Shown here: positions 1 through 6,459 of the stretch, one piece after another
Layout: each line of letters opens with the position of its first letter
Position numbering within the stretch: position 1 is the stretch's first letter
Assembly (NCBI GenBank): GCA_029937655.1
Contig: JAPYPK010000055.1
Coordinates: 1-9,536, forward strand
Length of the DNA stretch: 9,536 bases
Reading direction: 5' to 3'
Source of the DNA: Nitrospinaceae bacterium
GTDB lineage: Bacteria; Nitrospinota; Nitrospinia; Nitrospinales; VA-1
Made by a program: the position numbers and the translations under genes
Notes under the pieces: model-generated
The model's input: only the letters and a program-made list of their open reading frames with translations
Told to the model about the DNA's origin: nothing
Databases searched by the model: none

Positions 1-50
1 AATAAACCAAGACAACCTGATTTTTTCCAATAAGAAAGGGCATTTGTGTA

Positions 51-845
51 ATGCGCGTTGGCTTTATACAGAATAACCCTGTATTCGGCAAAATTGGATA
101 CAACTTATCAAAAATTGAACCTTTACTATCTCAACTTACTGTCGATTTAATGGTCTTGCCCGAACTGTTCAGTACTGGCTACCATTTCCTGAATCAAAAA
201 GAAGCATTTAGGCACAGCGAGCCTATTCCAGAAGGACCTACAACTCAAACACTCATTCGCATTTGTAACAAAAACCAAACTTCAATTATTGCAGGTATAG
301 CAGAATGTTACGGGAATCGATCTTATAATTCAGCAGTGATAATTGGGCCAAATGGCTATCTAGGCAAGTACAGAAAAATACACCTTTTTGATACTGAAAA
401 AAACTGCTTCGAAAAAGGTGACTTACCTTTAAAAGTTTTTAATATTGGTTCGGCTCGCGTTGGTGTTATGATCTGCTTTGACTGGCGCTTTCCAGAAACC
501 GCCCGCACCCTTGCTTTGAGCGGTGCAGACTTGATTGCCCACCCTTCTAATCTCGTTCTTCCACACTGCCCCCAATCAATAATTACCCGTTGTTTGGAAA
601 ACCGCATTTTTATAGTTACTGCCAATAGGGTCGGCACCGAGAAACGCACTCCAAACAATTCACTTAATTTTATCGGGCAAAGCCAAGTAGTTGACCCTGA
701 TGGTAATATTCTTTGTCGAGCTTCTAAAAAACAAGAAGAAACAAATATCGTTGATATCGACATTGAGAAATCACGCAACAAGTATATTAATTCTAGCGAT
801 AATTTATTCACAGATCGACGACCTGATCTTTACAGACTGCAATAA
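51..845 (+). CDS. Carbon-nitrogen hydrolase (nitrilase superfamily amidase)
   Basis: A 264-residue protein of the nitrilase/CN-hydrolase superfamily, which cleaves non-peptide C-N bonds of small amides or carbamoyl compounds with a Glu-Lys-Cys triad. All three are visible: Glu38 in LPELF, Lys109 in YRKIHLF and the nucleophile Cys142 in MICFDWRFPE. The length is usual for a single-domain family member and there is no signal peptide, so it should be cytoplasmic. The ATG at 51 has a purine-rich GAAAGGG about 10 nt upstream. The stop lies 54 nt before the next gene on the same strand, so the two may be co-transcribed. The ICFDWRFPE block resembles omega-amidase and ureidopropionase/carbamoylputrescine-amidase branches, but the substrate cannot be assigned from sequence alone. 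The family call is secure; the substrate is open. Confidence 0.92.
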   Translation: MRVGFIQNNPVFGKIGYNLSKIEPLLSQLTVDLMVLPELFSTGYHFLNQKEAFRHSEPIPEGPTTQTLIRICNKNQTSIIAGIAECYGNRSYNSAVIIGPNGYLGKYRKIHLFDTEKNCFEKGDLPLKVFNIGSARVGVMICFDWRFPETARTLALSGADLIAHPSNLVLPHCPQSIITRCLENRIFIVTANRVGTEKRTPNNSLNFIGQSQVVDPDGNILCRASKKQEETNIVDIDIEKSRNKYINSSDNLFTDRRPDLYRLQ

Positions 846-899
846 ATTCGCTAATCTGAAAGAAAAAAACTTACCAAAAAATAAAGGCCCTCTATAACC

Positions 900-1325
900 A
901 TGAAAAATGAAAAGTCGAGATTTTTAAAAAATGCGGACGAGACTATATATGACTCTCAAACTAGCCTTACATGGATGGCAAGCGACTCTAGAATACACCT
1001 TAAAAAAGATGTTTCTTGGGATGAAACAGAAACATATACCGAAGACATAAATGGGAAATCATTTGGAGGGCACAGCGATTGGCGAATACCCTCAGCGCAG
1101 GAAGCCCTATCACTCTTTGACAAAAATAAACTTAACAAAGATTTTAAAGGTGGCGACATCCACCTAGATTCTATTTTTCCACCTGGAGCAGGAAACACTA
1201 CATGGACCTCTGAAACGAGAGGTCGCGAAGCTCAAATTATTTTTTATATCAATGGGTTCCCTTATTGGTACGAAAAAGATGACAAAACCCTCTCTCACTC
1301 TGTCCGCCTCATACGCCGTGACTAG
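900..1325 (+). CDS. DUF1566 (Lcl C-terminal-like) domain protein
   Basis: A 141-residue protein consisting almost entirely of one DUF1566 domain. The diagnostic blocks occur in order: a TSLTW strand (residues 21-25), a Trp-Asp pair where the family has the TWDEA segment (W40-D41), the hallmark GGHSDWRIPSAQE (56-68), an IFPPG...TWTS block (92-104) and a terminal SVRLIRR strand (134-140). The family is often found in secreted or surface proteins with a C-type-lectin-like or FGE-like fold, and its function is poorly defined. This copy has no signal peptide or membrane segment, so it would be cytosolic unless it is exported another way. The RBS is weak (an AAGG about 12 nt before the ATG). It sits 54 nt after the nitrilase gene on the same strand. 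The domain call is firm; no function is claimed. Confidence 0.82.
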   Translation: MKNEKSRFLKNADETIYDSQTSLTWMASDSRIHLKKDVSWDETETYTEDINGKSFGGHSDWRIPSAQEALSLFDKNKLNKDFKGGDIHLDSIFPPGAGNTTWTSETRGREAQIIFYINGFPYWYEKDDKTLSHSVRLIRRD

Positions 1326-1452
1326 GAACTCTTCAACTGCTTTAGGTTTCCCAACCGAACACCAAGACCTGATCTTTTTTTGCCACGTGACGGGGAACAC
1401 ACTGCAAGTTGTTCGAAACTGTTAGCTATCCGGAGTCGTTCTGAAGATGAAT

Positions 1453-1520
1453 GAACTGGTCTTGGGTGACCGGTTGAATAAAACTTTCTAAAAATAAAGA
1501 CGTCACCCTCTACCCAGTTT
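1453..1520 (+). repeat. Compound inverted repeat with two alternative foldings
   Basis: The arm AACTGG (1454-1459) pairs with CCAGTT (1514-1519), and inside it GGGTGAC (1464-1470) pairs perfectly with GTCACCC (1502-1508). Together they make a 13-bp interrupted stem with a short internal loop and a roughly 31-nt AT-rich apical loop. The same first arm can instead form a local hairpin, AACTGGTC (1454-1461) with GACCGGTT (1468-1475), with one G-U pair and a 6-nt loop. The two foldings exclude each other. Neither strand has a U-tract directly after the stem, so it is not a classical intrinsic terminator. It could be a structured RNA, an mRNA 3'-end element or a protein site. The pairing is read directly from the sequence; the role is unknown. 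Confidence 0.45.
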
Positions 1521-1730
1521 GGAGAAAAAAATCTTGGTGCAACAATGAACTAACTCAACCCAAACGCCCCATCGCCTCTCGAGAAATGTAAAGGACAATA
1601 TAAGCGAGAACATAACAATATAAAGCTACGACTTTTGATTGGATTTCTGCCAGTTAGCCCCATACGGAAACTCGCCCATTTCCCTTTGCAGATAATGCTT
1701 TACGTGCTTGACGTAGATTTTTTTCATGTT

Positions 1731-1774
1731 GTTGAGACAGCCAAGCCTCAACCTTTCATAATGTCTGAAAGGTT
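1731..1774. repeat. Overlapping hairpins downstream of the exported-protein gene
   Basis: Two inverted repeats share three bases. GTTGAG (1731-1736) pairs with CTCAAC (1747-1752), and AACCTTTC (1750-1757) pairs perfectly with GAAAGGTT (1767-1774) around a 9-nt loop. They lie 21 nt beyond the stop of the minus-strand gene ending at 1795, a usual position for a transcript end. The minus-strand sequence after the stems has no U-run, so termination there would not be typical. They could instead stabilise the 3' end, or end transcripts arriving from the plus-strand side. Confidence 0.35.
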
Positions 1775-1794
1775 ATTTCAAACAGAATTTTTTA

Positions 1795-2364
1795 TTAAGG
1801 GCTTAAGACCGTACTATTAGTATTACCAGGAATTTTTGCATTAGGAACCTTAAGCCCAAAATACGGGACAAGTTTATTTTGTTTTGAAAACTTTTGGTAA
1901 AGGGCGTGAAAATTTTTATCGTCAAGACTTGGATTAAGTAATTGACTTGCCTGCTCACCTGTGACCTTCTGCTGAGAAGGCTCATCAAATATCGTAGTAC
2001 CTATTCCTATCCAATGGCTAGGGATGAAACCTTGAACCACCAAGCTCCCTATCCCACCAGTATACTTTTTTGCTGTTGTCAAAACATGCCGAGCAATGTA
2101 CGCTGGCACACAACGACCCACCGCTACAACATTTGAAGTTTTCCCCATAGGGAAAACCCTAAGCGCTATACGCGTGTTTCCCATTTCGGCGAATTCCTTA
2201 GTTATCCTTTTTCGCTCTTTTCGGAATTTCTTTGAAATGTATCCCTCCACTTTTATTTTTTTCTTTTCTACCAGCTGGCATTCGGTTTCGGCCTGGGTGG
2301 CTACCGGCTCAAGGCCAAACAAAGACACCCAAAAAACCATACAAAATATCATTCTTTTGACCAC
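1795..2364 (-). CDS. Exported protein of unknown function
   Basis: A 189-residue protein I do not recognise. The N-terminus is a clear Sec-type signal peptide: basic VKR, a hydrophobic core over residues 5-18, and a likely signal peptidase I site after VATQA (residue 25). The mature part would be periplasmic or secreted. It begins with a very lysine/arginine-rich segment (about residues 34-56) and has two cysteines (29 and 85) that could form a disulfide. A mixed region contains TGGIGSLVVQG and GIGTTIF, which look like beta strands. There is no lipobox, transmembrane helix or known catalytic motif. The start is GTG at 2364, chosen because AAGGAG lies 5 nt upstream; the next ATG, at codon 5, is too far from it. 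It follows the PP0621-like gene on the same strand after 148 bp, so probably has its own transcript. Confidence 0.75.
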   Translation of the reverse strand: MVKRMIFCMVFWVSLFGLEPVATQAETECQLVEKKKIKVEGYISKKFRKERKRITKEFAEMGNTRIALRVFPMGKTSNVVAVGRCVPAYIARHVLTTAKKYTGGIGSLVVQGFIPSHWIGIGTTIFDEPSQQKVTGEQASQLLNPSLDDKNFHALYQKFSKQNKLVPYFGLKVPNAKIPGNTNSTVLSP

Positions 2365-2460
2365 GTCAACTCCTTGAAAAAATTAACAATAAAAGATAGC
2401 AAAATATTTTTTCAACAAACCCTTACAATTGACTACTGGAGCTAAAGCCAATAAACTAAC

Positions 2461-2493
2461 AGAACATTAGTCAGAGCATTCAAATAATGTTCT
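2461..2493 (-). terminator. Perfect 8-bp inverted repeat after the small membrane protein gene
   Basis: AGAACATT (2461-2468) and AATGTTCT (2486-2493) are exact reverse complements around a 17-nt spacer. The repeat sits 20 nt past the stop of the minus-strand gene ending at 2513. On that strand the stem is followed by GTTAGTTTATT, which is only loosely U-rich. It is a possible transcript end, or an operator for the exported-protein gene whose start lies about 100 bp further on. The repeat is certain; its role is not. Confidence 0.35.
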
Positions 2494-2512
2494 TTCTATA
2501 CGTTTGTAGTGT

Positions 2513-2755
2513 TTATTTTTTTTTAGGGGAGTATTCATCAGCACATTTTTTACTACAAAAAAAATGCTCCTTGCCCTGAATAGATTTGAGAACAGCCTGT
2601 CTTTTGGGCACATATGTCCCACATTGAGGATCTTGTGCCATGTCAGCAGTATCTGTTGGATCGACCTTGCGGGGGGAACTCGCCCCACCGAACAACGATC
2701 GGTATAACATTATGAATCCAGCTACAAGAGCTAGTATAATGATTAGTCTTACCAT
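2513..2755 (-). CDS. Small membrane-anchored YHS/TRASH-like protein (PP0621-like)
   Basis: An 80-residue protein with one N-terminal hydrophobic helix (residues 3-18, LIIILALVAGFIMLY-like), a polar linker, and a C-terminal cysteine motif: DPQCGTYV at about 43-50 and FFCSKKCADEY at about 65-75. The pattern DPxCGTYV...FCSxxCxxxY is that of small PP0621-family proteins, related to YHS and TRASH metal-binding domains. The three cysteines (C45, C67, C71) could bind a metal. The C-terminus ends in a lysine tail. The helix would anchor it in the inner membrane; with no Arg/Lys cluster before the helix, the side of the membrane is uncertain. It starts at ATG 2755 without a recognisable Shine-Dalgarno. 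It is divergent from the sigma factor gene, with 86 bp between their starts. The metal ligand and role are not established for the family. Confidence 0.8.
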   Translation of the reverse strand: MVRLIIILALVAGFIMLYRSLFGGASSPRKVDPTDTADMAQDPQCGTYVPKRQAVLKSIQGKEHFFCSKKCADEYSPKKK

Positions 2756-2769
2756 TATTTCATTTTAAG

Positions 2770-2800
2770 TTTACAAAACATTTAATTCAAGAACTATATA
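2770..2800 (+). promoter_or_regulatory. Candidate sigma-70-type promoter for the sigma factor gene
   Basis: TTTACA at 2770-2775 resembles a -35 box (5 of 6). An AT-rich ACTATATA follows at 2793-2800; a -10 placed at 2793 gives 17-bp spacing, and TATATA at 2795 gives 19. Transcription would start near 2805 and leave a leader of under 40 nt. The region is AT-rich, so such matches arise easily by chance. Confidence 0.35.
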
Positions 2801-2813
2801 AGGACTGGATTTT

Positions 2814-2835
2814 AAATAAACGCAATCTTTTATTT
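2814..2835 (+). promoter_or_regulatory. A-U hairpin in the sigma factor leader, just before the start codon
   Basis: AAATAAA (2814-2820) pairs perfectly with TTTATTT (2829-2835) across an 8-nt loop, ending 6 nt before the ATG at 2842. There is no Shine-Dalgarno in the expected window; the nearest purine run, AAGGA, is about 40 nt upstream. An all-A-U stem over the ribosome entry site would melt with heat, as in RNA thermometers known for heat-shock sigma factors. This is inference and the stem is weak. Confidence 0.3.
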
Positions 2836-2841
2836 TAATTT

Positions 2842-3825
2842 ATGAATGATAATTTGACAGAGAAAGTTACTTCTAATGTAGAAGTAGAAATAGTTGCTCC
2901 CGATGAGATAAAACCGCTTGAGCCAAAGGAACTCGATCAAGAACCCTCATCCTTGCTACCAGCGATAACTCAAGATGCCAGTATTGCCCGAATTGACATT
3001 CTGACGGCATATCTTAATGAAATTAGGCAGTATGAAAATTTAACTGAAAAAGAAGAGCATGAGTTGGCAATTCAACTGCGGAAAACATGTGATTCTGATG
3101 CCGCTTATAGGCTCACTACCTCACACCTTATGCTCGTAGTGCGTATTGCAATGACCTTCCGTAGACAGTGGCAAAATATGATGGACCTTATCCAGGAAGG
3201 TAATGTTGGGCTTTTAAAAGCAGTGAAGAATTTTGACCCTTTTCGCGGTGTGCGGTTATCCTCTTACGCTACCTGGTGGATTAGATCTTATATTCTTAAA
3301 TATATGCTAGATAATTGGCGACTTGTGCGTGTTGGAACAACTAACGCACGGCGAAAATTACTCTATAATTTACGCAAAGAAAAGGAAAAACTTGAGAACC
3401 AAGGCTTCACACCCACACCAAAACTTTTGGCTGAGCACTTTGGTGTTGATGAATCTGATGTAATTGATGTCCAAACCAGCTTAGGAGCTGCTGACGTTTC
3501 GGTTGATACCCCTATGCGCGAGGGTGATGAAACCACGCCCGCAATGTTTCTCTCTGATAATACCACCGCATCACCAGAAGAAAATGCTGAGCGGAATCAA
3601 TTCCTCCAATCCCTTAAACAAGAAATTAATGATTTTAGAAAAGGACTCAAACCTGTCGAACAAAAAATTTTATCGGAACGCATTCTTAGCGAAACCCCTC
3701 GCTCCCTTCAAGAAATCGCTGATGACCAGAACGTAACTCGCGAAGCCATTCGTCAAACAGAGCAGCGTATTTTAAAAAAATTTAAAACCTACGTTTCTAA
3801 AAATATGCCTGATTTTTCCACATAA
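2842..3825 (+). CDS. rpoH: RNA polymerase sigma factor, RpoH (sigma-32)-like
   Basis: A 327-residue group 2/3 sigma-70-family factor that would direct RNA polymerase to alternative, probably heat-shock-type, promoters. A polar acidic extension (1-50) leads into region 1.2 (about 51-80, ILTAYLNEIRQYENLT). Region 2 follows (about 88-165), with core-binding DLIQEGNVGLLKAVKNFDP and the -10-reading SYATWWIRSYILKYML. The segment ARRKLLYNLRKEKE (169-182) matches the RpoH-box position, where E. coli has QRKLFFNLR. Region 4 (about 262-318) has a helix-turn-helix SLQEIADDQNVTREAIRQTE. The RpoH box and short region 3 argue for sigma-32 over RpoD, RpoS or FliA. It is about 40 residues longer than E. coli RpoH, mostly at the N-terminus. 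The start is the only plausible one but lacks a Shine-Dalgarno. The subfamily call is good; the regulon is inferred. Confidence 0.88.
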   Translation: MNDNLTEKVTSNVEVEIVAPDEIKPLEPKELDQEPSSLLPAITQDASIARIDILTAYLNEIRQYENLTEKEEHELAIQLRKTCDSDAAYRLTTSHLMLVVRIAMTFRRQWQNMMDLIQEGNVGLLKAVKNFDPFRGVRLSSYATWWIRSYILKYMLDNWRLVRVGTTNARRKLLYNLRKEKEKLENQGFTPTPKLLAEHFGVDESDVIDVQTSLGAADVSVDTPMREGDETTPAMFLSDNTTASPEENAERNQFLQSLKQEINDFRKGLKPVEQKILSERILSETPRSLQEIADDQNVTREAIRQTEQRILKKFKTYVSKNMPDFST

Positions 3826-3842
3826 ATTGACCTAACGATTTA

Positions 3843-3906
3843 AAGGTTGCCCCTTAATAACTGCTTTTGCAGTACGACCTTCATCAATAAGTTAAGGTTA
3901 TTTTTT
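3843..3906 (+). terminator. Candidate rpoH terminator, branched stem with U-run
   Basis: The stem CCTTAAT (3852-3858) pairs with GTTAAGG (3891-3897), one pair being G-U. It encloses a compact hairpin ACTGC-TTTT-GCAGT (3860-3873) and is followed at once by TTATTTTTT (3898-3906). It begins 27 nt after the rpoH stop. A competing pairing of AAGGTTG (3843-3849) with CGACCTT (3875-3881) also exists. The U-run and position suit an intrinsic terminator, but the outer stem is AT-rich and encloses a large interior. Confidence 0.4.
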
Positions 3907-3932
3907 CTAAAAGCCACACCGCTCAGGACTTT

Positions 3933-3954
3933 ATGATAAAATCCATTTAATCAT
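3933..3954. promoter_or_regulatory. 22-bp imperfect palindrome upstream of fumC (operator candidate)
   Basis: The arms ATGATaAAAT and ATTTaATCAT flank a central CC; nine of ten positions pair. The dyad lies about 62 bp before the fumC start, in the region where a promoter would be, and overlaps an AT-rich TAAAAT that could act as a -10. The TGAT...ATCA ends recall FNR/CRP-type half-sites, but the centre is wider than in those sites. The binding protein is unknown and chance is possible in AT-rich DNA. Confidence 0.3.
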
Positions 3955-4001
3955 TCCGGTGCGAAATATTTCATAGAAAACACAAACTAGTTTACATTTT
4001 T

Positions 4002-4008
4002 AGGAGGG
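4002..4008 (+). promoter_or_regulatory. Ribosome-binding site fixing the fumC start
   Basis: AGGAGGG is a near-perfect Shine-Dalgarno. It stands 7 nt before ATG 4016, but only 4 nt before the in-frame TTG at 4013 and 10 nt before ATG 4019. This supports ATG 4016 as the start. Confidence 0.8.
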
Positions 4009-4015
4009 TTCCTTG

Positions 4016-5401
4016 ATGATGCGGATCGAAACTGACAGCATGGGTGAAATTGAAGTTCCTTCGGACCGCTATTACGGAGCCCAAACCGCTAGGTCGCTCA
4101 TCCACTTTGACATAGGAAAAGAAACCATGCCTCGAGAAATTATACGAGGCATGGGCATTCTAAAAAAAGCTTCAGCACTTGTTAATGCAGAATTAGGCCT
4201 TTTACAAAAAGATAAAAAAGACCTTATCATCCAATCCGCTGATGAAGTGATCGCTGGAACCCTGGATGATCATTTTCCTCTCCGCGTGTGGCAAACAGGA
4301 AGCGGGACTCAATCTAACATGAATACTAACGAAGTCATCGCTAATCGAGCTATCGAAATTGCAGGAGGGCAGTTAGGATCAAAAAAACCCATCCACCCAA
4401 ACGATCATGTCAATATGGGGCAGTCTTCCAATGATACGTTCCCCACCGCCATGCATATTGCCGCAGTCGAAAGAATTTACGATCACCTACTACCGGAGCT
4501 TACGCGACTGCATGACTCGATTAAAAAAAAATGTTCCGAATTTCAAGGCATTATTAAAATTGGGCGAACTCATTTAATGGACGCAACGCCTCTTACTCTC
4601 GAGCAAGAATTCAGTGGATATGTGCAACAATTAATTAATGGGATCGAAAGAGTAAAGGGTTGCCTTCCTAGACTCAGTCACATAGCACTTGGTGGTACAG
4701 CCGTAGGAACTGGACTTAACTCGCACCGTGATTTTGCGGTGAATGTGGCAGAAAAAATTAGTTCGCTCACAAAACGAGATTTCATAACAGCACCCAATAA
4801 GTTTGAAGCACTTGCAGCGCATGATGCTGTGGTCGAGGCTAGTGGAGTAATGAAAACACTTGCCTGCTCTCTCATGAAAATCGCCAACGATATAAGGTGG
4901 CTTGGATCTGGACCTCGATGCAGCATAGGTGAGTTAACTCTACCAGCGAACGAACCGGGAAGTTCAATTATGCCAGGCAAGGTTAACCCCACGCAATCTG
5001 AAGCAATGACGATGGTTGCAGCTCAGGTAATTGGCAATGACACTACAATCGCTGTTGGCGGTTCTTCTGGTAATTTTGAACTTAATGTATTTAAACCAGT
5101 TATGATTTACAATTTACTCCAATCTATTCAACTCCTCGGAGACTCATGTCGTTCTTTTAACGAACATTGCATTTCAGGAATCAAACCTAACAAACCCCAG
5201 ATTGAAGCACACTTAAAAAACTCACTCATGCTCGTAACGGCACTCAACCCTCATATTGGATATGATAATGCTGCCAAAGTGGCTAAAAAAGCCTACGATG
5301 AAAGCACCACTCTGAAAGAAGCGACTGTTGCCCTAGAGTTACTTACTGCAGAGGAGTTTGACGATAAGGTTCGGCCTGAAGAAATGACAGGCCCTAAATA
5401 A
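4016..5401 (+). CDS. fumC: Class II fumarate hydratase
   Basis: Fumarase interconverts fumarate and L-malate in the TCA cycle; class II enzymes are iron-free, oxygen-stable cytoplasmic homotetramers. Translated from ATG 4016 the protein has 461 residues, close to E. coli FumC (467). The three superfamily regions are present: GSGTQSNMNTNE (about 95-106), GRTHLMDATP with His186, and the signature GSSIMPGKVNPTQ (about 315-327) with the mobile-loop serines. The N-terminus carries the class II block GEIEVPSDRYYGAQTARS. The HLMDATP and GSSGNFELNVFKP segments favour fumarase over aspartase or argininosuccinate lyase. It is convergent with nadA, with 36 bp between stops, and follows rpoH after 190 bp. 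The ordinary sequence shows no truncation. Confidence 0.96.
   Translation: MMRIETDSMGEIEVPSDRYYGAQTARSLIHFDIGKETMPREIIRGMGILKKASALVNAELGLLQKDKKDLIIQSADEVIAGTLDDHFPLRVWQTGSGTQSNMNTNEVIANRAIEIAGGQLGSKKPIHPNDHVNMGQSSNDTFPTAMHIAAVERIYDHLLPELTRLHDSIKKKCSEFQGIIKIGRTHLMDATPLTLEQEFSGYVQQLINGIERVKGCLPRLSHIALGGTAVGTGLNSHRDFAVNVAEKISSLTKRDFITAPNKFEALAAHDAVVEASGVMKTLACSLMKIANDIRWLGSGPRCSIGELTLPANEPGSSIMPGKVNPTQSEAMTMVAAQVIGNDTTIAVGGSSGNFELNVFKPVMIYNLLQSIQLLGDSCRSFNEHCISGIKPNKPQIEAHLKNSLMLVTALNPHIGYDNAAKVAKKAYDESTTLKEATVALELLTAEEFDDKVRPEEMTGPK
5373..5393. terminator. GC-rich hairpin at the very end of fumC
   Basis: GGCCTG (5373-5378) and CAGGCC (5388-5393) pair perfectly around a 9-nt loop inside the last codons of fumC. 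This is the only clear stem near the fumC/nadA convergence, and the 36-bp gap itself holds none. No U-run follows on either strand, so it is a weak terminator candidate; the two transcripts may simply overlap. Confidence 0.25.
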
Positions 5402-5437
5402 CCATCCATAATTTGGGCGCAACTAACTAGCTTACGA

Positions 5438-6454
5438 TCAACCTTCCGCGTATGAAAACATTTTTTCTACGCAACTTAATGCATTTTTTTGAACTTTGGA
5501 GTCAAGTTCAATGACATTATAAGAAGTTGGTTTTTCAAGTGCATTAAGAATATTTTCTAATGAATTAGCCTTCATGTATCGGCAAGTAGTGCAGGTCCCT
5601 ACAAATTGTTTATCTGGAAATTCCGATTCCAAAATTCCCGTCAACCCGCATTCTGTTAGTAAAAAAAAAGTTTTTCGGCAAGATTTACGCACATAGTTCA
5701 GCATGCCACTAGTTGACCCTACGTAGTCAGCCTTGTCTACCACATCTGGCCTACACTCTGGATGTGCCAAAATTTCTACGCCAGAGAAATTCTTCCTCAC
5801 TTGATCAACGCTTTCTGGTTGGTACTCTTCGTGGACATAGCAGGTTCCATCATACAACTCTATATTTTTTCGCACTCCATTTTTCTTTAAATATTTTTTT
5901 ATATTTTCTCCCATCAATCGATCTGGTAAAAAATAAATCTGATCATTTTTAATCCGCTCTACTACCTTATATGCATTGGATGAAGTAACACATGTATCAC
6001 ATAGCGCTTTTACTTCAGCCGTAGTGTTTATATAGCAAACAAATGTGTGGTGCGGAAATTTTGCCCGTAAATTTTCAACATCTTCAGCAGTGATTCCATC
6101 TGCTAAAGTGCAACCACCATCAGGGTTTGGGTCTAGCACTACCTTGTCTGGGTTTAGAATTTTAGCTGTTTCCGCCATGAATCGAACCGAAGCAAAAACA
6201 ATTACTTCAGCATTTGACTCTCGTGCCTTTTTAGCTAAACCGTACGAATCACCCATATGATCCGCTACACCGTACAGGATTTGGGGTGCAACATAATTGT
6301 GCGCCAAAATGATGGCATTTTTCTCCTGCTTGAGTGCCTCAATGCGTTGAATTATCGGTATGAGGTCATCACAACTCTGCTCAGTAAATCGACAAAGCGG
6401 ATTCCCCACTTGAATATCTTTAAGCTTGTTGTAAAGTTGTTGGGAGGTAATCAT
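5438..6454 (-). CDS. nadA: Quinolinate synthase
   Basis: NadA condenses iminoaspartate (made by NadB) with dihydroxyacetone phosphate to give quinolinate, the precursor of NAD. It carries a 4Fe-4S cluster held by three cysteines. These are visible, in numbering from ATG 6454: Cys115 in GGCTLADG, Cys234 in HPECRPD and Cys291 (or its neighbour Cys288) in TCTTCRYM. Substrate-site segments include AHNYVAPQ (51-58), VRFMAETAKIL, and GSTSGMLNYV. From ATG 6454 it has 338 residues, usual for the family. An in-frame GTG at 6475 would add seven residues and overlap the HIT gene. I prefer the ATG because it leaves a 5-nt gap after the HIT stop and has AGG about 11 nt upstream, but this is not decisive. 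The segment FASVRFM replaces the more usual FCGVxFM. NadB and NadC are not in the window. Confidence 0.95.
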   Translation of the reverse strand: MITSQQLYNKLKDIQVGNPLCRFTEQSCDDLIPIIQRIEALKQEKNAIILAHNYVAPQILYGVADHMGDSYGLAKKARESNAEVIVFASVRFMAETAKILNPDKVVLDPNPDGGCTLADGITAEDVENLRAKFPHHTFVCYINTTAEVKALCDTCVTSSNAYKVVERIKNDQIYFLPDRLMGENIKKYLKKNGVRKNIELYDGTCYVHEEYQPESVDQVRKNFSGVEILAHPECRPDVVDKADYVGSTSGMLNYVRKSCRKTFFLLTECGLTGILESEFPDKQFVGTCTTCRYMKANSLENILNALEKPTSYNVIELDSKVQKNALSCVEKMFSYAEG

Positions 6455-6459
6455 TGGGG

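Larger units (their letters stand above)
1326..1794. other. Non-coding gap with inverted repeats
   Basis: This 469-bp stretch separates the end of the DUF1566 gene (plus) from the end of the exported-protein gene (minus), so it lies between two converging genes. No convincing coding sequence is seen. The longest open stretch, 1635-1820 on the plus strand, starts at TTG, has no ribosome-binding site and resembles nothing I recognise. A 14-codon ATG frame at 1447-1491 is too short to judge. The gap holds two groups of inverted repeats, annotated separately at 1453-1520 and 1731-1774. A TTCGAA at 1412-1417 looks briefly like a tRNA T-loop, but no flanking stem exists. Confidence 0.6.

Noticed and set aside
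356..811. A 151-codon minus-strand frame within the nitrilase gene.
   Set aside because: Antisense shadow over the catalytic region of a clear CN-hydrolase, with no family resemblance of its own.
818..1377. A 12-base direct repeat, GACCTGATCTTT, at 819-830 and 1366-1377.
   Set aside because: Only two copies, one inside the nitrilase coding end, with no flanking similarity. Probably chance.
1405..1430. TTCGAA resembling a tRNA T-loop.
   Set aside because: The flanking bases do not form the 5-bp T-stem and no acceptor or anticodon arm can be drawn.
1635..1820. A 61-codon plus-strand frame starting at TTG in the intergenic gap.
   Set aside because: No ribosome-binding site, a rare start, no recognisable motif, and overlap with the end of the opposite-strand gene.
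4678..4992. A 104-codon minus-strand frame within fumC.
   Set aside because: It is the antisense shadow of a strongly conserved fumarase gene and has no independent support.
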